From NCBI GenBank assembly GCA_964019155.1, contig OZ025245.1, positions 9,921,544 through 9,985,543 on the forward strand: DNA of 64,000 bases, in the 5' to 3' direction. Shown here piece after piece: positions 45,879-56,450 of this stretch. The position numbers and the translations under genes are program-made. Under the pieces are notes generated by a model. That model worked only from the letters and a program-made list of their open reading frames with translations. It was not told where the DNA came from and did no database searches. The stretch is from Osedax fenrisi. Lineage: Eukaryota; Annelida; Polychaeta; Sabellida; Siboglinidae. Within the stretch, counting starts at the first letter, position 1; each line of letters opens with the position of its first letter.

Positions 45879-46479
45879 AAGTAAACACGTTATATATCAA
45901 TTTTCTTACATTTCATCATTAGCTGTAATAGTTACAAAATATGTAAAAAGGAAGATTTTTAATAAGAAGATCAATCTAATTACATTATAAATTTGTGTTA
46001 GTGAATAAAGAATAATAAATTAGTATTAAATAATGATAGGTAATATATATATATTATAATTATTAAATTAATAAATAAATAGTTTTAATGGGTATTTTAT
46101 AATTCATAAATATTAACTGTTCACATAAATACACCTAACTTGTATTTCATTTGTGAGTTGGATTATTTAAATGTTATATATATTATATAATATAAATATA
46201 TATGCCTACACAGTGTGTAGTACACACATATACATAGAATATATGTATATATGTACATATATGTATAGAAATAACCTTAGAATTTGAGTTAATCACATTT
46301 TGCTCTCTTCGAACCTAAAAAGTATTATAATATTCTATAGCACATTATATTAAATATTTATATATATATATATTTCAAATCTGTGTTCCTATTTATTTAA
46401 ATATTTTGTGAAATCTTCGGAAAAACTTTGATATAAGTTCAATTAAGACAAATTCTAATAAAGTATTGTTCTTCAAGAT

Positions 46480-46538
<59 letters not shown>

Positions 46539-47596
46539 CTACTATATAAAAGAAAGTATATTTAATAATATATATACATGTATGTGTCTGTGTGGAGTTA
46601 ACTAGAGAACCGGGGAATGTTATATTATAATACAAACTATAGTTTGACTGAAAAAAACTCGAAACATATAAATGTAGCCATTCAAATGATTTTTTTTTCA
46701 TGTAAAATCTTCCTGGAACTTTTATGAAATATTATAAACAATTTGAATATTTATAAACAATTTGTTGAAATATTAAAAAAAAAAGGTTAACTATTTTTGT
46801 AATTTGTTTTGTATTTTTTAAAATATTATTTTTTATATTTTTCAACTAATTGTTGAAATATTATTATTTTAAGATATTATAATTATATAAATATTATAAG
46901 ATATGAATATTATATTTTAAAAAAATATTTTGTATTATTTTTAAATATTTGTTAGAATATTTTACAATAATTTGTCGACTATTATAAACTATTGTAAACT
47001 AATATTTTTCTACATTTGTTTGTATTTTAGCTATAATTTATTTATCAGGAATAGCTATACTTATCAAATAATAGATATAATAGGCAAACAATCAAAAATC
47101 GAGACATAATAATATTAGAAATTATAATTTCTATAATTATAGAATAAATATGTGGGAGGATCATATGATCTAAATATGATCATATAGCCTCGAGGCATGA
47201 GGTAAATTACACTACTATATATTTATATGCAAATCAGTGAAGAATTATACTAGATATTACATCAAAATTAAATTAAATTCAAATGAAATAAATTAATTTC
47301 AAATGAATTAATAAAAATCAATTCAAATTACATAAAAACAATTCAAATGGAATAATAAAATTAAATTCAAATGAAATAAAATGAATTAATAAAAATTAAT
47401 TCAAATTAATTAAATCCACATAAAATAATTAATATATATATTTATATAAAATAGTATATTATTATAATAATTATAACTATAACATACTTTTCCATATTAA
47501 TGTTAATTTTATAAATATTATAAGGATTTTGTAAATTGTATATATTGATATTATACATGCATGTATCTATATGCATACATGCATATATACATTGTA

Positions 47597-47652
<56 letters not shown>

Positions 47653-47707
47653 TTATATATATGCATATCATTATATATCATTTACATATATATATATATA
47701 TATATAT
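45761..47707. other. AT-rich interior of the 6.2-kb element
   Basis: (TA)n tracts at 45855-45878, 46480-46540, 47607-47650 and 47686-47707. A degenerate array of TTCAAATGAAAT/TTCAAATTAAT words at 47265-47420. A stretch from about 46541 (CTACTATATAAAAGAAAGTA, then GTATGTGTCTGTGTGGAG) has the flavour of a Helitron 5' end but no support. No gene is seen. Confidence 0.45.
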
Positions 47708-47869
47708 CAGTGTTCATTCTAGAGCTACCCAGCTACCCAAATTGGGAAGTGCCCTAATTTTGTGGGTAGCTGCCCTAAATATATAATTATATGGATTAAG
47801 TTTAATTATTAAGTTATTATTAATATACTTGTAATATCATTAATTAAAAGTGTTATATCTATAATTTCA

Positions 47870-48090
47870 GGAATATATTATTTAATAAATGTCAGTTTTC
47901 CAATGAATATTTATAAAATTACGATTAAATGTGTTATTATTATTATATTATTATTTAAGTATTAAAATAATGAAGAATATGTATTTAATAAATGGCAGAT
48001 TTTCAATAAATATTTATAAAATGGCGATTAAATGCATTATTATTATTCTATTATTATTTAAGTATTAAAATAATGGAGAATATGAATAAC
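47870..48090. repeat. Tandem duplication of about 108 bp
   Basis: The block TTTAATAAATGTCAGTTTTC...AAAATAATGAAGAATATG repeats once with minor changes (TTTAATAAATGGCAGATTTT...). Confidence 0.8.
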
Positions 48091-48268
48091 TTCTGTCATA
48101 ACATTAGGATAAATTCATTATTTTTCAAATAATGGCGAATATATACTATTTTCCCTTTGTTATATCTGTTCGATATTTTATATAAACAAACAATTTTGAT
48201 TAAAATACAAATTAAATGAAATATGATAATAAACTGCTTGAACTATATTTAGAATAATCTAATTTTAG

Positions 48269-48346
48269 ATTGGGTAGCAAATTCACTACCCAAAATGAAA
48301 ATTGGGTAGCAAACTTTAAATAATGGGTAGTGAATTTGCTACCAAT
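48269..48346. repeat. Inverted repeat with 23-24-bp arms
   Basis: GGTAGCAAATTCACTACCCA occurs at about 48273-48292 and inverted at about 48324-48343, with matching outer bases apart from one gap. The spacer also holds GGGTAGCAAA. The words are related to the subterminal GGTAGCTGCCC of the surrounding hAT-like element. Confidence 0.85.
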
Positions 48347-48349
48347 TTA

Positions 48350-49679
48350 TATTTATAATGATATATGAAAATTAATTCAATAATTATTTTTATTCCAATT
48401 CTTTTTTTCCCATTATATATAAATCATGTGATTGTTTTATTTAAAATTCGTAATTTTAATATATTTATTCAAAATCCTATTTTAAAACGTAATATTAAAG
48501 TGATATTGGAGATATTAAAAACCATTAAAATATAAAAATAATGAAACATGTAATCACCAATATTATTAATAAGTTCACTGTTTTTAATATTCATAATAAT
48601 TACACGGTATACTTTTTAAATTTATTATAATTTAATTTTTGAATTTAAAATTATTATGATATTAATATTCAATATTTAATAATATTATATTATTATATTA
48701 ATTATCATACTTATCATAATTATTATTCCTATATATATAATATATAATGTTTAAAAGATAAAGTCATAAATATCATGTATTATACTACTTATTAGTTATT
48801 ATATATATTGAATTTAAAATCAACTGTCGTACGGAGTACGTACTGCATGTTGATACATGAGCATGACATATTTTATATTGATTTTATTATGATAAAATTG
48901 GTATCACTGGAAAGCTTATTAAATTATATAATACAATTCATATTATGTTTTTTTTAATTTGTATTTAAACAAAAGTTATTAACAAAAATGTGCAAATAAA
49001 TTATTACATTTTAATAATCAATACAATTATAATATACATTCTAATTAATTTGTTATATTATGATATTAAAATATCTTATATAAATTATATATAACAATGT
49101 GTACCAGTATGATCTAATAATATTAATATATATTAGTATATTTTTATTTAACTATAAGTATTTGTAAGTATTTATAAGTATGATATATTATATATCGTTA
49201 ATTGTATATATATAATATATAATTAATGAATTACTATATATATTATATATTTAGTATCTTATAATTTGTATTATATAGTTTGTTATATATAGTAACTTAT
49301 TTATTTATATATTCTTATAAATACATTCCTATGTATTATAGTCTTTAATCATACGAATAACTATAGTTATAATTATAAATTATAATTTATAATTATAACT
49401 ATAACTATTATAACTATAATTATAATCCTGTATACTTGACATAATAGTATACAGGTGTTTCTCGCGAAATATATCATTATGCTTATAATAATCATTATAA
49501 TAATATGAAAGTTTAAATTATAAATATACTATTCGATTGATTAGTAATATTACTAATACATTTATATAAACAAATAAGTGTATATATATATAAGTTTGAT
49601 AGAGTTACTATTACATTATTATAATAAATATATAATTATATATATGATATTACAATAATCATAATATTATAACTTATCG
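48350..49679. other. AT-rich interior of the hAT-like element
   Basis: No frame. Symmetric ATAATTATAACTATA words near 49345-49425. Confidence 0.5.
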
Positions 49680-50110
49680 AGAACCAAATTACTTATATAT
49701 CAAACTACTCGAACACCTAGTTTTAAAAATATAACTTCTCGACTACCTAATTTTCAATATAACATATCAACTATCTAATTTCCAATATTATAAGATCTCA
49801 ACTACCTAATTTTCAATATTAAGACATATCGACAACATAATTTTCAATATTATAAGATCTCGACTACCTAATTTTCAATATTATAACATATTGACAACAT
49901 AATTTTCAATATTATAAGATCTCGACTACTACTTTTCAATATTATAACATATCGACAACATAATTTTCAATATTATAACATATCGACTACCTAATTTTCA
50001 ATATTATAAGATCTCGACTACCTAATTTTCAATATTATAACATATCGACAACATAATTTTCAATATTATAAGATCTCGACAACATAATTTTCAATATTAT
50101 AAATGCTTGA
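49680..50110. repeat. 31-bp minisatellite inside the hAT-like element
   Basis: About 13 tandem copies of a unit built as ATAAGATCTCGACTACC followed by TAATTTTCAATATT, alternating with a variant (CATATCGACAACA). The first copies are more diverged. Confidence 0.85.
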
Positions 50111-50499
50111 AGATCAATTTTTAATATCTGAATATCTCATGAATCAAATGTTGAGAGATTGAATATAAAAAGAATTATTTGATATCAATGTATTAGAATT
50201 ACAATTTGTAAATCATTTAATTGTAAACGAATAATAAGTAATCGAATCAAATACTTATTTGCTATTTATTTACATCTCTAATTCAAAAAGCCTCCTAAGT
50301 AGCTTTTGTAAGTAACAATTGTTACAAGTTTAAATTGCCTCAGGGTATAAGTGTCTAATATATTATTTATCATAAATGAATTTATAAATATATAGCGAAA
50401 TTACCCATATATGTCATCCTACATTTTACTTTGTAAAATATATTTAAATGCCCTATAATAATTTTTTTTTGGTAGCTGCCCTGAAACCTAGAATGAACA

Positions 50500-50502
<3 letters not shown>

Positions 50503-50544
<42 letters not shown>

Positions 50545-51030
50545 CATTAATTTAATGCTACACATTTTCCTTACAAGTTATTGTATTCCATAGAAAAATA
50601 ATATTAATTAATAATATAAATCGCTCTAATTAATATTATTTTTAATATGTTAACATAGTTAAAGTAAAATTTAAAAAAAAATGTAAAAGAATTATTTTAA
50701 AATTTAAAAAAAAATTGTTATTATAAATTAATATTAACTTATTATAACTTAACATTAAGTTACATTATTTATCTTATATCATGCTACAATATATACTATT
50801 AAATATAATTAATTATAACCTTGTATCAATGTACTCTCCTTACTCTCCTCGTAATCTTAATTGTTGAATAGAAGAATATATAGTATATAAGTAAAACGAG
50901 TAAATTGGGACGATAAATATATATCGTCACATAAATAATACATAATATTATTGGCTCTCTAAGATTATTACCAAAGATTAGTATTATTATTAATCTTAGG
51001 TCAAGGTTTAAATTCAAAATTTAACTTATT
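50503..51030. other. AT-rich spacer within the 6.2-kb element
   Basis: A TA run (50503-50540), then featureless AT-rich sequence. Confidence 0.5.
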
Positions 51031-51318
51031 ATAAAGTTTGTTTTTGTGTATATTATTCTGCTATTATGCTGCTGTAGTATGTATATTATGCTGCTATTAT
51101 GCTGCTATTATAAAGTTTGTTTTTGTGTATATTATGCTGCTATTATGCTGCTGTAGTATGTATATTATGCTGCTATTATGCTGCTATTATAACATTTGTT
51201 TTTGTGTATATTATGCTGCTATTATGCTGCTGTAGTATGTATATTATGCTGCTATTATGCTGTTATTAATTTGTAATTATATTATGCTGCTATTATGCTG
51301 CTATTATTATCAGATTTG
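51031..51318. repeat. Array of the 11-bp motif, right, in a higher-order unit
   Basis: GCTGCTATTAT copies are organised in three larger units of roughly 75-80 bp, each with AGTTTGTTTTTGTGTATATT followed by motif copies and GTAGTATGTATATT. The left array starts with a related AGTTTGATTTTGTTGC at 45237. Motif orientation on the plus strand is the same at both ends of the element. Confidence 0.85.
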
Positions 51319-51358
51319 CTATTATGCTGCTGTTATGCTGCTCTTACTGTTAGCTGGG

Positions 51359-51650
51359 ATGCTGGAACTTGACAGTACTTTATGCTGGAACGCGATAGTA
51401 TGATATGCTGGAACGTCATAGTATGATATGCTGGAACTTGACAGTACTTTATGCTGGAACGCGATAGTATGATATGCTGAAACGTGATAGTATGATATTC
51501 TAGAACATGATAGTACTTTATGCTGGAACGCGATAGTATGATATGCTGAAACGTGATAGTATGATATTCTAGAACATGATAGTATGTTGTAATATGATGT
51601 GAAGGTGAGGTGTGCTGGATGGTGATAGTACGATATAATGGAACATAACA
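51359..51650. repeat. 23-bp minisatellite, right part
   Basis: About ten copies of the GCTGGAAC...GATAGTATGATAT unit, including a higher-order alternation with ...GACAGTACTTTAT. A 109-codon minus-strand frame here is only a translation of the repeat. Confidence 0.9.
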
Positions 51651-52019
51651 TTACGGTGTTATAAATAAATTATAATCACCTTATAAATAAGATGTATTTA
51701 TCAAATATAATTGTAATCAGTAAATTACTGGATAAAATTAATACTTGAATTAATATTATATTAAATATAGGTATTACAATGAGATTTTTTTATTGATGTT
51801 AGTATAACATAATTAGTAGCATTGGAGACTCTACAATGGAGAGTATGAAAAAATAATTCATATATTGATTTTGTAATCAGATAAAATTAGCCAATGTTAA
51901 TATAAATTATTTCATCATAAAAACACAATTCAATGTATATCATATTTAATTACTATAATTAGACATATATTTTTTGTTTAACTATATATTATGATATTTA
52001 ATTATACAAATTATACTTT
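51651..52019. other. Gene-free AT-rich DNA
   Basis: Nothing recognised. Confidence 0.45.
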
Positions 52020-52510
52020 TTCCTAACATTTATTTTCGAAAATATTACAAATAATAAGTCTAAAATGACTTACTTATAATGCGACTATTGTACATACATA
52101 GTTACTATTGTATACATTGTATACTATTGTACTAATTATATTGCTTATATATTGCTATACTTTAAATTAAAATTCAGAAACTATATAATACTATAGTATA
52201 CTATGATAGTATGATAATACTATAGTATTATATAGTTTCTGAAAGACCGTTTAATTTAAAATATAACCAATATATTATATGTATATATTAATATAACAAC
52301 GATACGTAAAGTATTAGAGTAATGGTTACCATTAATATAATGATTATTGTAACTCTAACCTATCATTTAATTTACTAACATTTATTTAAATAAATTCAAA
52401 ATATTACGTTTAAAATGACTTAATTATAATGCGAATATTCAATATTATATTGTACATTCACAATAGTATTATATAATTTCTGAAAGACAGTTTAATTGAA
52501 AATAGAAACA
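52020..52510. repeat. Foldback with a partial direct copy
   Basis: Arms at about 52161-52200 and 52220-52262 (CAGAAACTATATAATACTAT and its inverse, with TTTAAATTAAA at the outside) form a hairpin. A third copy of the right arm with its flank (AAATGACTT...TATAATGCGA...GTATTATATA...TTTCTGAAAGAC) lies at 52410-52490 as a direct repeat of 52060-52250. Confidence 0.65.
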
Positions 52511-52788
52511 ATAAATAAAATGTGTAGGATATATACCTATACATCATGGTGATGATGATCATCATCATCGATATAAAGAAAGTTTAGACACTTCGATGGT
52601 ATACATATAAATAAAGTAACACTACGTTAATTTGTATAGTATACTATAGTTATTATACTATAGTATAATAACTATAATTATTATAATAATGAATAATAAC
52701 TATTATAATAATAGTTACTATAATTCTTGTATATTGAATATAATATTTGCATTATAATAATAGTAGGTATAACTATAATAGTTACTTA
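52511..52788. other. Short gene-free spacer
   Basis: Contains the palindrome GATGATGATCATCATCATC near 52551 and a set of TATAATAACTATA words. Confidence 0.45.
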
Positions 52789-53416
52789 CCCAGCAATCAT
52801 TAACAGCTTCATAACAGCCTCATAACAACATAGCAGCCTTATAACAGCCTTAAAACATCATATTCTAAAATTATTCTCATATCTGCCTCATAACAGGATC
52901 TTATGAAAAAAACAGCCTCATATCAGACTCATAACAGCATTATGGTAATATCCTCATAACAGCCTACATAAATTCTATAAAAACAGCCTCATAACAGAAT
53001 CACAACATCATTATGATAATATCCTCATAATAGCCTACATAAATTCTATAAAAAAACAGCATCAATACAGACTCATAACAGCATTATGATAATATCTTCA
53101 TAAATTATATAAAAACAGCCTCATAACAGACTCATAACATCATCATATAACAGCCTAATAACTGCTACATATAACAGCATAATTACTGCTTCATAACATT
53201 ATCATATAACAGCCCTCTTACTGCCTCATAACATCATCATATAACAGCCTAATAACATCATCATATAACAGCCTAATATATCAGCCTAATTACTGCCTTA
53301 TATAACAGCCTAATTACTGCCTCATAACATCCTCATAACTGCCTCATATAACAGCATCTGTCTACACATTAGGCTTTTTTGTATGAGTCTGTTATGAGGC
53401 TGTTAATGTTTTCAGG
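52789..53416. mobile_element. 628-bp element with CCCAGC start and CAGCCTCATAACAG arrays
   Basis: The left end CCCAGCAATCATTAACAGCT and the right end (reverse complement CCTGAAAACATTAACAGCCT, to 53416) match over about 28 bp after a few outer differences. TA flanks both sides (52787-52788, 53417-53418). The inside is almost entirely built from CAGCCTCATAACA-type words in tandem. It shares with the 6.2-kb element the CCCAGC start, a 2-bp target duplication and iterated CAGC..CATAA motifs near the ends, so the two are probably relatives. Confidence 0.65.
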
Positions 53417-53770
53417 TAGTAACTTAGTATTATAGTCAAAGTTTTACTAAGTAAAACTAAGTAACCATTACAGTAATGATTTCTGTAATTATTGCAGTAA
53501 TTGTCAATGAAATTGAAGTAATTATTTTTCTAGTTAATTAATTATTACCGATCATATATAATTATAATTATTATATTTATTAAAAATTAAATATTACCTA
53601 TAATTATTAAGGTAAATGTAATAATTATATAATAAGATTACACAATTATAGATAAACTGTTGGATTACAAATTATAATATAAATCAAAAATTATTCTTAA
53701 ATATATGAATATAATAAACCTATATGTTATATATTATAGATTATATATAATATAAATATATCCCAATTTT

Positions 53771-53790
53771 AGTCGAGATATATCTCGACT
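53771..53790. repeat. Perfect 20-bp palindrome
   Basis: AGTCGAGATATATCTCGACT is its own reverse complement. It directly precedes the first tRNA-like remnant. Confidence 0.85.
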
Positions 53791-53858
53791 ATAGTTAGCC
53801 GTGTACTTACCATGCTAAATCTGGCAGTAAGTGTTGGTTCGAATCCCAGTAGTGGCAT
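53785..53858 (+). pseudogene. tRNA-like remnant 1
   Basis: A B-box-like GGTTCGAATCC at 53835-53845 and a D-arm-like ATAGTTAGCCG at about 53790 are at tRNA distance. The stem ACTTAC/GTAAGT in the middle resembles an anticodon arm but is displaced. The acceptor stem does not pair, and the T-stem has mismatches. It is a decayed tRNA or tRNA-derived SINE head. Confidence 0.4.
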
Positions 53859-53927
53859 ATTTTGTATCTTTTTACAATATATAATTATATAATTATATAT
53901 CTTATTATATTAAAATATTAATATCAA

Positions 53928-54017
53928 ATGTCGCTTTAGCCTAACTATCAAAGCGTTGGCTTTATACTATATTATACTACCACGCGTGGTCAAGGGTTCA
54001 AATTCAATACTAGGCAA
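53928..54017 (+). pseudogene. tRNA-like remnant 2
   Basis: TTTAGCCTAACTATCAAAGC followed by GTTGGC aligns with a tRNA D-arm, and AAGGGTTCAAATTC at 53991-54004 with a T-arm. A 30-base insertion-like stretch sits where the anticodon arm should be. Same orientation as remnant 1, 150 bp downstream. No intact fold. Confidence 0.35.
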
Positions 54018-54181
54018 AAAAAATAATATTTTTAAATATTATAATATTTTCATCTTTTATTATAATTATTTTTTTTTTAAATTATATGCGATCACACTTT
54101 ATAGAGTTTTTTCTATTATTATTTAAATGTCTAAATAAACTAATATTATTATTAGTATTATATATATAAATAGGTATATAA

Positions 54182-54185
<4 letters not shown>

Positions 54186-54232
<47 letters not shown>
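54186..54232. repeat. (TA)n microsatellite
   Basis: A pure TA run of about 45 bases. Confidence 0.9.
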
Positions 54233-54502
54233 TTATATCAGGGATCATAATATATCCTTATTATATATTATATAATTTATTAATATTTATAATTATATTA
54301 TATTATATATAAGATTTATAATAAGTTATATATTATTATAATAATATTATATTATATATACGATTTATAATAAGTATTTATATATAACCTATTCAACGAA
54401 TATTATTTCGATATTAACTAATGTTTATTTTGATATTATATATATAAATTTCATTATGTTACACTAATATTATATGATAAGAAGATTGAAAATATATCAA
54501 GT

Positions 54503-54692
54503 CGGTTCTCCAAAGAACTTTATCAAAACTGTTAGAATATTGGTTCTTAGGAGAACCTATTTGGATATATATAAACTGAAGATCCATTTTTGGTTCTTCA
54601 AACAACCATTGCAGAATTCTGTAAAAAAATATTGGTTCTTTGAAGACCAATATCGGATCTTTAACCACAAATGGTTCTTCAAAGTACCATAT
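54503..54692. repeat. Array of five short palindromes around GGTTCTTCAAAGAACC
   Basis: Palindromic units lie at 54505-54518, 54542-54557 (GGTTCTTAGGAGAACC), 54592-54607, 54631-54651 (ATTGGTTCTTTGAAGACCAAT) and 54671-54690 (ATGGTTCTTCAAAGTACCAT), about 35-50 bases apart. Open frames on both strands across it (69 and 83 codons) are by-products of the symmetry. Confidence 0.8.
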
Positions 54693-54699
54693 GTTTTAA

Positions 54700-54870
54700 G
54701 AGGGTATCTATTTTTTTTTTATTAATTATAGCTCTTGCTGATTCTGCATAGCTAGACGATCCCGACCCGGCTTTACTAAGTTTTTATTGTTTACCTATCT
54801 ATTTTTTATTAATTATAGCTACTCATTATTCTGCATTGCTGCCGTACCCGACCCGTAACATTATGTATTA
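54700..54870. repeat. Direct repeat of about 90 bp
   Basis: TATCTATTTTTTATTAATTATAGCT...ATTCTGCAT...CGACCCG occurs at about 54705-54772 and 54797-54862. More CCCGA words at 55055-55092 suggest one decayed element spanning 54.7-55.1 kb. Confidence 0.6.
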
Positions 54871-55680
54871 TATATTAACTCATTGATTACAAATTATTGT
54901 ATAATTAATTGATAACCAATTATGTTGCTAGATTTTATTTTATATTGTATAAAATACTTTTACTATAATTTTAAATAAGCATTTTTTATATTTTCGATAA
55001 TGATAAGATATTAGTATTTAAATCGTAATTGAACCGAAATCATATTTTGATACCCGAAACCTTCCAAGTAGTCAATTACCCGAAACTACCCGACATCATT
55101 TACAACACTAATATGTATGATAATATATTTAAATATTTATAAAAATATATAGTTATATATATATATATATTAATATATAATTATTATTATTATAAACTAA
55201 TTAGTCATTAATATTTACTTGTATAAAAGAATAATATATTAATTATGGATTCTTACATGTCAATTTTATTTCAAATTAAAATACTAAATATATCAATTGT
55301 ATCAATTATGTTCTATTCATTTACACATTAATCAATTAATTATTCTTGAAAACTTATATAAATCTTTGTATTTGATCAACATTAATAATTTAATATATAT
55401 TAAAAACATATTTTGTGTATTTGTATCAAATAATTATAAATATATTTAATTATATTAAATTTATTTATATTTGTTAGTGTATTTATATTAGAATAATACA
55501 TTACATAAATATTATTATTTGATTCAAACATTAACATAATTATCAAAATCAAATTTAGTGTATTTATATATGAATAATTAATCAGAAATGTATTTATATT
55601 AAAGTATATTTGTATTTACTAGTTGTTAAATTGTTAGAAAAAGAATCAAGGCTTTAATACATTATTTATTAACTTTGTAC
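54871..55680. other. Gene-free AT-rich DNA
   Basis: Nothing beyond CCCGAAA words near 55055-55092. Confidence 0.45.
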
Positions 55681-55932
55681 GTGTATCACGTCTCTTATAG
55701 ATAGGCGCCTATCATTGCTTAATCATGTGAGACGGCATCGATTGATGTATGGGCATATTCCTAGTAATAGGCGTGTGTTAGTATAATGCGAGATAATAAT
55801 AATACACAAAGTAATAGTGATAATAACATAACATCACCTCTTCCAAGAAGAAGATATATTACAGGACAAATCGGTAGGGAGTGTGTCTGTTCCTGGAGCT
55901 TCGGCGTATAGTTTCCTAACCTGCTTTTGGTT

Positions 55933-56214
55933 CTATAATAGCTGTGTGTGAATGGATGGTATTATTATCAGATGGTGGTGTTGGGTAATTAGATAAATGT
56001 AGTGTTTGGGTAATTTTCTTGGGGTTAGTTGTAGGTGTTGATCGTATTTTGTGTCATGTACGTCATAGGATGTTTCCCGTATGGGTACAGATAACATATG
56101 ATTATGTTTCGTTTCTTGTGGTAGCTGGGGATCATGTGAATTTGAAGGAGTCTCGAATTTGACAGATTTGAACGTTCTGTACGATGTATGCGGTTTTCTT
56201 GCGAGTAATGTCAT
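55933..56214 (-). pseudogene. Polar frame downstream of the integrase fragment
   Basis: 93 codons from ATG 56214, rich in His, Thr, Pro and Gln (for example KFETPSNSHDPQLPQETKHN). No domain is seen. By position and composition it may be the C-terminal part of the retroelement polyprotein, ending near 55930. Confidence 0.4.
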
Positions 56215-56333
56215 CTAGTTAATTTATGTCTGTTTGATGTGTTTGTAGTTTCGTGCATTCTGATGTTTGGATTGATGTAAGAGTAGGTGTAGAGGGCTGG
56301 GGTCATCACATTTTGAGGGTTATTTCTCTAAGA

Positions 56334-56450
56334 TAGTAGTGCTTTAGTTATCTTATTGATGTATGTATTTTTTATAATGTTCTTTATGGTCTGAACGTGT
56401 CTTTCTATGAATTTATTTGATGCTAAGTAGTGAGGACTGGATGAAATGTA
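56334..56450 (-). pseudogene. Integrase core fragment
   Basis: A minus-strand frame reads ITYISSSPHYLASNKFIERH then VQTIKNIIKN before a stop. It matches the third block of retroelement integrases, where the Glu in FIERH is the catalytic acid. The usual small residue before F (as in SNGF) is Lys here. Frameshifts separate it from coding sequence on both sides. Confidence 0.65.

Larger units (their letters stand above)
47708..50502. mobile_element. hAT-like 2.8-kb element nested in the 6.2-kb element
   Basis: Terminal inverted repeats CAGTGTTCATTCTAG at 47708 and its reverse complement ending at 50502 fit the hAT end form. The flanks on both sides are ATATATAT, so the 8-bp duplication cannot be told from the microsatellite. 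Subterminal words GGTAGCTGCCCT occur at both ends in inverted orientation. The inside is non-coding and filled with tandem repeats. Confidence 0.75.
45145..51358. mobile_element. 6.2-kb inverted-repeat element with iterated 11-bp motif
   Basis: The ends are 40-bp inverted repeats starting CCCAGCTAACAGTAAGAGCA with one mismatch (45145-45184 and 51319-51358). The element splits a 23-bp minisatellite, and removing it plus a duplicated AT restores a unit, so the target duplication is 2 bp (AT). Arrays of GCTGCTATTAT/GCTGCTTTTAT lie close to both ends. No transposase is visible; about 2.8 kb of the inside is a nested hAT-like element. Superfamily unknown. Confidence 0.8.

Noticed and set aside
46541..46640. 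Possible Helitron 5' end (CTACTATATAAAAGAAAGTA)
   Set aside because: No CTRR end with hairpin and no Rep/helicase coding found, so the resemblance is not enough.
46393..47757. Frames rich in Ile-Tyr repeats
   Set aside because: Translations of (TA)n tracts.
51322..51651. A 109-codon repetitive frame on the minus strand
   Set aside because: It is a by-product of the 23-bp minisatellite, with no coding evidence.
44940..51660. CRISPR-like array of short repeats
   Set aside because: The units are contiguous tandem repeats without unique spacers, and the sequence is from a eukaryote.
53785..54017. Functional tRNA genes
   Set aside because: Only D-arm-like and T-arm-like words are present; acceptor stems do not pair and the anticodon arms are disrupted.
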